Part shown: in pieces, positions 6,834-11,045 of the stretch
Layout of the letters: every line of letters begins with the position of its first letter
How positions within the stretch are numbered: the stretch's first letter is position 1
Assembly (NCBI GenBank): GCA_018710805.1
Contig: DVJG01000104.1
Coordinates: 1-11,045, forward strand
Length of the DNA: 11,045 nt
Origin: Candidatus Faecousia faecipullorum
Lineage (GTDB): Bacteria > Bacillota > Clostridia > Oscillospirales > Oscillospiraceae
Direction of reading: 5' to 3'
Position numbers and translations under genes: made by a program
Notes under the pieces: generated by a model
Databases searched by the model: none
Told to the model about the DNA's origin: nothing
Seen by the model: the letters and a program-made list of their open reading frames with translations, nothing else

Positions 6834-9473
6834 TTACAGATTCTTCAGGGCTTCTTCGCTCTGCCGGAGGCTTTCAATAAGGTCCCGGGCCTTCTGGGCT
6901 TTCTCCCGCTCGGCGTTCACCACTGCCTCAGGGGCACGGGCGGTGAACTTTTCGTTGGAGAGTTTCCCCTCGATGCCGGCAAGATTCTTCCGGGCCTTTT
7001 CCAGCTCCTTGCCAATGCGCTCCAGCTCCTTGGCAACGTCCACCAGCTGGCCCATGGGGATATAGAGCTTGGCGTCGGCAGTGGCGCAGGTCACCATGCC
7101 GTCCAGGTTTTGGGGCTCATTTTCCAGCATGGTCACGCTGTCGGCATAGGCCAGACGCTGGATAAAGCCCTCGCCCTCCTGGAACACCTGAGGCTTGGAG
7201 GTCAGGACAAAGAGGGTAGCCTTCTTGCTGGGGGGCACGTTCATCTCGGTGCGGCGGGCACGGATGGCACGGATGGCGTTCATGACGGACTCCATGTGGC
7301 TTTCCTCGCTGCGGAAGGCCAGGTCCTCCCGGTATTCGGGCCACTTGGCCACGATCAGGGCCTCTCCCTCGTGGGGCAGACTCTGCCAGATCTCCTCGGT
7401 GATGAAGGGCATAAAGGGATGCAGCAGGCGCAGCGTCTGTTCCAGCACATAGGTCAGCACCTGGATGGCGGTCTGCTTGCGGCTAAGGTCCTCGGAGTAG
7501 AGGCGGGCCTTGGTCAGCTCGATATACCAGTCGCAGTAGGTATCCCAGATAAAGTCATAGACCTTCTGAACGGCAATGCCCAGCTCGTACTTTTCCAGAT
7601 TTTCCGTAACCTCGGCAATGAGGGTGTTGAGCTTGGACAGAACCCATTTATCGGAGATTTCCAGATTTTCCATGGCGGGCAGCTGATTTTTGGCGCCCTC
7701 AGAAAGGTTCATCATGACGTAGCGGGAGGCGTTCCAGAGCTTGTTGGCGAAGTTACGCATGGCCTCGCAGCGCTCGGTGTAGAAACGCATATCGTTTCCG
7801 GGGGAGTTGCCCGTGACCATGTTCATCCGCAGAGCGTCACAGCCGTACTTTTCAATCATTTCCAGAGGATCAATGCCGTTGCCCAGGGATTTGCTCATTT
7901 TCCGGCCCTGGTTGTCCCGGACCAGGCCATGGATCAGCACCGTGTGGAAGGGGGTCTGCTTGGTATGCTCACAGCCGGAGAAAATCATTCTGGCAACCCA
8001 GAAGAAAATGATGTCGTATCCCGTGACCAGCACGTCGGTGGGATAGAAATAATCCAGATCCGGAGTCTTTTCGGGCCAGCCCAGGGTCTCGAAAGGCCAG
8101 AGGGCGGAAGAGAACCAGGTGTCCAGCACGTCGGGGTCCCGGGTGATGTTGGCGCTGCCGCACTTTTCGCATTTGCAGGCGTCCTCCCGGGATACGGTGA
8201 TGTGACCGCAGTCTGCACAGGTCCAGGCAGGAATCTGATGGCCCCACCACAGCTGGCGGGAGATGCACCAGTCACGGACGTTTTCCATCCAGTTAAGATA
8301 GGTTTTGGTGAAGCGCTCGGGGACGAACTTGGTCTGTCCTTCCTTCACCACCCGGATGGCCTCCTCAGCCAGGGGCTTCATCTTCACAAACCACTGGGCA
8401 GAAATGATGGGCTCCACGTCCTTGTGGCAGCGGTAGCAGGTGCCCACGTTGTGGGAGTAATCTTCCACTTTGACCAGGTAACCCTCTTTTTCCAGGTCCT
8501 CCACAATGGCTTTCCGGGCGTCGTAGCGGTCCATTCCCGCATACTTGCCGCCAAGGCTGTTGACCTTGCCGTTATCGTCCAGAACGCGGATGACCTCCAG
8601 ATTATGCCGCAGGCCCACCTCAAAGTCATTGGGGTCGTGGGCGGGAGTCATTTTCACGCAGCCCGTGCCGAATTCCATTTCAGCATAGTCGTCGGCCACC
8701 ACGGGAATTTCCTTGTTCATCAGGGGCAGGATGACCTTTTTGCCCACGATGTCCTTGTAGCGCTCGTCATTGGGGTTCACGCAAACGCCGGAGTCTCCCA
8801 GCATGGTCTCAGGACGGGTGGTTGCCACAATAACCTCTCCGGAACCGTCAGCCAGAGGATAACGGATGTGCCACAGGTGGCCGGGCTTATCCACATATTC
8901 CACCTCGGCGTCAGAAAGGGCCGTGACACAGTGGGGGCACCAGTTGATGATGCGGCTTCCCTTATAAATGAGGCCCTTTTCGTAGAGAGAGACGAAGACC
9001 TCCCGAACGGCCTTGGAGCATCCCTCGTCCATGGTAAACCGTGCCCGGTCCCAGTCGCAGGAGGCGCCCAGCTTCTTCTGCTGTTCCACAATGCGGTTGC
9101 CGTATTTGTGCTTCCAGTCCCAGACCCGCTCCAGGAATTTCTCCCGGCCCAGGTCGTAGCGGGTCAGGCCCTCCTTGCGGAGCTCCTCCTCCACCTTGAT
9201 CTGGGTGGCAATGCCGGCATGGTCAACGCCGGGGACCCACAATGCGCTGTAGCCCTGCATCCGCTTGAAACGAATAAGGGTGTCCTGCAAGGTTGCGTCC
9301 ATGGCGTGGCCCATGTGAAGCTGTCCCGTGACGTTCGGAGGCGGCATAACGATGGTGAAGGGCTTCTTCCCTTCCTCAGCCTCGGCGTGGAAATAGCCGC
9401 CCTTTTGCCACATATCGTAAATGCGGCTCTCCACCTGCTGGGGCTCATAGACCTTTGGTAATTCTCTTGCCAT
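6834..9473 (-). CDS. valS: Valyl-tRNA synthetase
   Basis: This class I enzyme attaches valine to tRNA-Val and edits mischarged threonine. The 879 residues match the usual bacterial length. The HIGH signature appears as HMGH at 53-56 and the KMSKS loop at 525-529. The CP1 editing domain lies between them (ATTRPETMLGD near 217-227, MTPAHDP near 275-281). Cysteine pairs at C179/C182, C346/C349, C419/C422 and C435/C438 look like zinc-binding knuckles. The C-terminus (about 810-879) is a charged coiled coil that in the family binds tRNA. The frame extends upstream to 9584, but that would translate through the T-box terminator hairpin. The ATG at 9471-9473 has GAGGAG about 10 nt upstream and begins MARELPKVYEPQQVE, a normal ValRS N-terminus. 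A valine-type T-box precedes it and a terminator follows, so it is transcribed alone. Confidence 0.98.
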   Translation of the reverse strand: MARELPKVYEPQQVESRIYDMWQKGGYFHAEAEEGKKPFTIVMPPPNVTGQLHMGHAMDATLQDTLIRFKRMQGYSALWVPGVDHAGIATQIKVEEELRKEGLTRYDLGREKFLERVWDWKHKYGNRIVEQQKKLGASCDWDRARFTMDEGCSKAVREVFVSLYEKGLIYKGSRIINWCPHCVTALSDAEVEYVDKPGHLWHIRYPLADGSGEVIVATTRPETMLGDSGVCVNPNDERYKDIVGKKVILPLMNKEIPVVADDYAEMEFGTGCVKMTPAHDPNDFEVGLRHNLEVIRVLDDNGKVNSLGGKYAGMDRYDARKAIVEDLEKEGYLVKVEDYSHNVGTCYRCHKDVEPIISAQWFVKMKPLAEEAIRVVKEGQTKFVPERFTKTYLNWMENVRDWCISRQLWWGHQIPAWTCADCGHITVSREDACKCEKCGSANITRDPDVLDTWFSSALWPFETLGWPEKTPDLDYFYPTDVLVTGYDIIFFWVARMIFSGCEHTKQTPFHTVLIHGLVRDNQGRKMSKSLGNGIDPLEMIEKYGCDALRMNMVTGNSPGNDMRFYTERCEAMRNFANKLWNASRYVMMNLSEGAKNQLPAMENLEISDKWVLSKLNTLIAEVTENLEKYELGIAVQKVYDFIWDTYCDWYIELTKARLYSEDLSRKQTAIQVLTYVLEQTLRLLHPFMPFITEEIWQSLPHEGEALIVAKWPEYREDLAFRSEESHMESVMNAIRAIRARRTEMNVPPSKKATLFVLTSKPQVFQEGEGFIQRLAYADSVTMLENEPQNLDGMVTCATADAKLYIPMGQLVDVAKELERIGKELEKARKNLAGIEGKLSNEKFTARAPEAVVNAEREKAQKARDLIESLRQSEEALKNL

Positions 9474-9503
9474 AGTGTTTACACTCCTCAACATGATATA
9501 ATG

Positions 9504-9536
9504 AAAAACGCCCCGAGAGCTTAAGCTCTCAGGGCG
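9504..9536 (-). terminator. T-box regulated terminator hairpin upstream of valS
   Basis: On the minus strand a 12-bp stem with one G-U pair (9525-9536 with 9509-9520, TTAA loop) is followed by TTTTT (9504-9508). Its 5' arm, CGCCCTGA (9529-9536), is also the 3' arm of the T-box antiterminator, so the two folds exclude each other. Confidence 0.93.
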
Positions 9537-9740
9537 AAAATACACCTTCCGCGGTACCACCTGAATTCCCGGAAAACCGGGCACTTGAAAAGCTGTAACG
9601 GGCTGACCCGTGCCATCCTAATTTCATTTCAGAAAGCAAGCTCCGGGGCGACCATCCGTTTCCTTCCATATGCCCTTCCACCAGCCGGACACTCTCTGCA
9701 TGGAAAAGAGGCAGAACCTCCCGTTCACAGCCTTTGAACG
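9504..9740 (-). promoter_or_regulatory. T-box riboswitch of valS, specifier GUC (valine)
   Basis: This 5' leader senses uncharged tRNA-Val and allows valS transcription when valine is short. On the minus strand the canonical T-box GGTGGTACCGCGG lies at 9549-9561. The antiterminator can be read directly: UCAGG (9560-9564) pairs with CCUGA (9529-9533), and GCG (9550-9552) pairs with CGC (9534-9536). Together they frame the 7-nt bulge UGGUACC (9553-9559). UGGU fits an ACCA acceptor end. Stem I shows the AGAGAG element (9693-9698) and GCTGGTGG (9678-9685). The likely specifier codon is GTC (9650-9652), just before the GCCCCGGAGC segment that closes the specifier loop in similar clostridial leaders. 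The 5' edge is set from the promoter. The codon assignment is inferred from position and from agreement with valS. Confidence 0.93.
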
Positions 9741-9745
9741 TCCTT

Positions 9746-9774
9746 ATAGTAACGAATCAATTTGCATTTGTCAA
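9746..9774 (-). promoter_or_regulatory. Sigma-A promoter of the valS T-box leader
   Basis: On the minus strand, a perfect -35 TTGACA (9769-9774), a 17-bp spacer and -10 TACTAT (9746-9751) predict a start near 9739. This gives a leader of about 265 nt containing the whole T-box. It is a strong housekeeping-type promoter, arranged back to back with the transporter promoter. Confidence 0.85.
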
Positions 9775-9824
9775 GGGAAAATCGGCCATTTCATCCTATT
9801 TTCTTCAGAGCCTTTTCCTGTGTA

Positions 9825-9853
9825 TTGACATTTATAGGGATGCGTGCTATCCT
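9825..9853 (+). promoter_or_regulatory. Sigma-A promoter of the MATE transporter gene
   Basis: TTGACA (9825-9830) and TATCCT (9848-9853) are 17 bp apart, and the -10 is preceded by TGC, making an extended -10. The predicted start near 9860 leaves a short leader with AGGAGG at 9873-9878. The -35 is perfect and the -10 has 4 of 6 bases. The stretch between this and the valS promoter (9775-9824) shows no obvious operator. Confidence 0.65.
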
Positions 9854-9887
9854 CTTATGGAATTTTCCAATCAGGAGGCTTTTGCCC

Positions 9888-11045
9888 ATGAAATTGCGTG
9901 GGAACGCTTCTCAAATCGAAGTATTTTTGGATCGGACACTGTCCGGTCCCGTGTTTACTTGGCGGCAGATTCTGGACTTGATCGTCCCCGGCGTGCTGGA
10001 TTCTCTGTCGGTCATGCTGTGCGGTATGCTCATCACCGCCCTGATCAGCAAAAACGGCGAATCCTCCGTAGCTGCCGTGTCTCTGGTGAACCCCATTATG
10101 TGGATGATCACCAACATTTTTAACGGCATCAGCGCAGGCGGCACGGTTATCGTTGCCCAGTGCTGCGGCAGACAGGACAAAAAAATGCTGCAGCAGGCAA
10201 TTGGCATGACCATGTGGCTGACCATCGGCGTGGGCATTGTGGTATGCCTGCCCTGCCTTCTGTTCCCGGATACACTTTTGGGAGTCCTCTATCCCCAGGC
10301 GGAAGCTGTGGTCATGGAGAAAGCCCGCGTCTATCTGGCAGGCACCATTTGGTCCGTGCTGGTTTTCACGGTGTACACAGCCAGTTTCGCCGTTTTGCGG
10401 GGACTTGGAGAATCCAAGCGCTGCCTGGTCCTCAGCGTCATTATCAATGTGGGATTCCTGGTTTTCAGCATTCTCTTCCTGAACATCCTGAAGCTGGACA
10501 TTCTGGGAAGCGTGTATGCCCTCTTCCTGGCCCGGGTGGCGGGTTCACTGGCCTCTGTGGTGCTGCTCTTCGCCTGGTGGCCTCCCGTAAGGATGAAGAC
10601 CAGAATGCTCCTGGCCTATGACCAGGGACTGCTGCGCTCTTCTATGCACATCAGCATCCCTCTTGGCTTAGAGCAGATGTGCGCTTCCCTGGCAGGCGTT
10701 GTGTCCCAGATGTATATGGTGCCTCTGGGAACCACAGCACTTGCCACCCACGCCATCGTCAACTCCCTCATGGGTGTGCTGTACGCTCCTGCATCCTCCG
10801 GTTCAAACCTGGCAGTGACCGTGGTGGGCCGCTGTATCGGCGCGGCAGAATACGGCGAGGCAAAGCGGTACGGCAAGCGCTGCGACCAGATCACCATGTT
10901 CCTCATTGCTGCGGCGGCTCTGGTGTTTTATCCCTGCCTGCCCTTTCTTCTGAAGCAGTACAATCCTACGCCGGAGGCAGGCGCCATGGCTGTGAAGCTA
11001 TTGTACTATTCGCTGCCTGCACTTTTCTTCTTCTGGCCCACCTCC
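9888..11045 (+). CDS. MATE family efflux transporter (partial, 3' end outside window)
   Basis: The frame is open from ATG 9888 through the last base, giving 386 residues of a protein whose family is usually about 450 long. It is a polytopic inner-membrane protein with most of the 12 expected helices visible. MATE-type features include an early helix with PGVLDSLSVMLCGMLITAL and the segment NIFNGISAGGTVIVAQCCGRQD, where small residues and AQ..G..D mark the conserved end of helix 2. A repeat-2 counterpart begins at SIPLGLEQMCASLAGVVSQM, followed by GRCIGAAEYGEAKRYGKR. Family members export drugs, dyes or metabolites by sodium or proton antiport; the substrate here cannot be told. AGGAGG (9873-9878) lies 9 nt before the ATG, and an extended -10 promoter is just upstream. 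The gene is divergent from valS, with no evident functional link. Confidence 0.92.
   Translation, partial: MKLRGNASQIEVFLDRTLSGPVFTWRQILDLIVPGVLDSLSVMLCGMLITALISKNGESSVAAVSLVNPIMWMITNIFNGISAGGTVIVAQCCGRQDKKMLQQAIGMTMWLTIGVGIVVCLPCLLFPDTLLGVLYPQAEAVVMEKARVYLAGTIWSVLVFTVYTASFAVLRGLGESKRCLVLSVIINVGFLVFSILFLNILKLDILGSVYALFLARVAGSLASVVLLFAWWPPVRMKTRMLLAYDQGLLRSSMHISIPLGLEQMCASLAGVVSQMYMVPLGTTALATHAIVNSLMGVLYAPASSGSNLAVTVVGRCIGAAEYGEAKRYGKRCDQITMFLIAAAALVFYPCLPFLLKQYNPTPEAGAMAVKLLYYSLPALFFFWPTS

Noticed and set aside
6636..9461. A 941-codon open frame on the + strand opposite valS, plus similar frames at 396-2123 (opposite ligA) and 3331-5178 (opposite pcrA)
   Set aside because: Each is in exact codon register with the real gene on the other strand. 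It stays open only because TTA, CTA and TCA codons are rare in these GC-ending genes. The translations show no recognisable domain and no upstream ribosome binding site was evident.
9474..9584. A 37-residue N-terminal extension of valS
   Set aside because: It would be encoded by the T-box terminator and antiterminator sequences and has no ribosome binding site. The ATG at 9473 has GAGGAG at good spacing and a typical ValRS N-terminus.
9734..10621. Other open frames over the start of the MATE gene (9734-10123 and 10160-10621 on +, 9911-10237 and 10616-10906 on -)
   Set aside because: They overlap a continuous 386-codon membrane protein with its own promoter and AGGAGG. Their translations look like out-of-frame shadows.
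1..11045. Search for mobile elements, CRISPR repeats, defence genes, tRNA or rRNA genes
   Set aside because: Inverted repeats found are all terminators. No direct-repeat array, transposase, integrase or structural RNA other than the T-box was seen. Gene content is core metabolism, repair and sporulation.

Overview
The window looks like a chromosomal core region of a spore-forming, low-oxygen-type Firmicute in class Clostridia, most likely of the Oscillospiraceae/Ruminococcaceae kind. The grounds are a complete spoIIA (sigma-F) operon, a YunB-type sporulation protein, a T-box riboswitch on valS, strong GGAGG ribosome binding sites and moderately GC-rich coding DNA with GC-ending codons. The species assignment is an inference. 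I see no phage, insertion sequence, CRISPR array, rRNA or tRNA gene, and no clear sign of horizontal transfer.

Layout. Positions 1-111 hold the end of an unrecognised + strand gene. It converges on ligA across a perfect 10-bp hairpin that can terminate transcription from both sides. Everything from ligA to valS is then on the minus strand. Read in the direction of transcription, it starts at a sigma-A promoter near 9746-9774, followed by a valine-type T-box leader, valS and an intrinsic terminator. Next come spoIIAA, spoIIAB and sigF, joined by two 4-bp ATGA overlaps. A 73-bp gap then leads to pcrA, yunB and ligA, where ligA begins inside the end of yunB. Back on the + strand, a divergent promoter drives a MATE-family transporter gene that runs off the right end of the window.

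How the genes work together. SpoIIAA, SpoIIAB and sigma-F form the partner-switching module that turns on forespore transcription. PcrA and LigA are housekeeping DNA repair and replication enzymes, and the pcrA-ligA pairing is a common Firmicute arrangement. The less expected gene is yunB, a mother-cell sporulation gene placed between them. A sigma-E-like promoter (TAATATT, 14 bp, CATATTCT) lies directly upstream of yunB, and its -35 element includes the pcrA stop codon. No terminator is visible between sigF and pcrA, so sporulation transcription could read through into the repair genes.

Several starts were moved from the longest open frame because of ribosome binding site spacing: yunB, pcrA, spoIIAA and valS. 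I found no previously undescribed multi-gene system. The most interesting points are regulatory: the nested sporulation promoter and gene in the repair operon, and the fully readable T-box switch.
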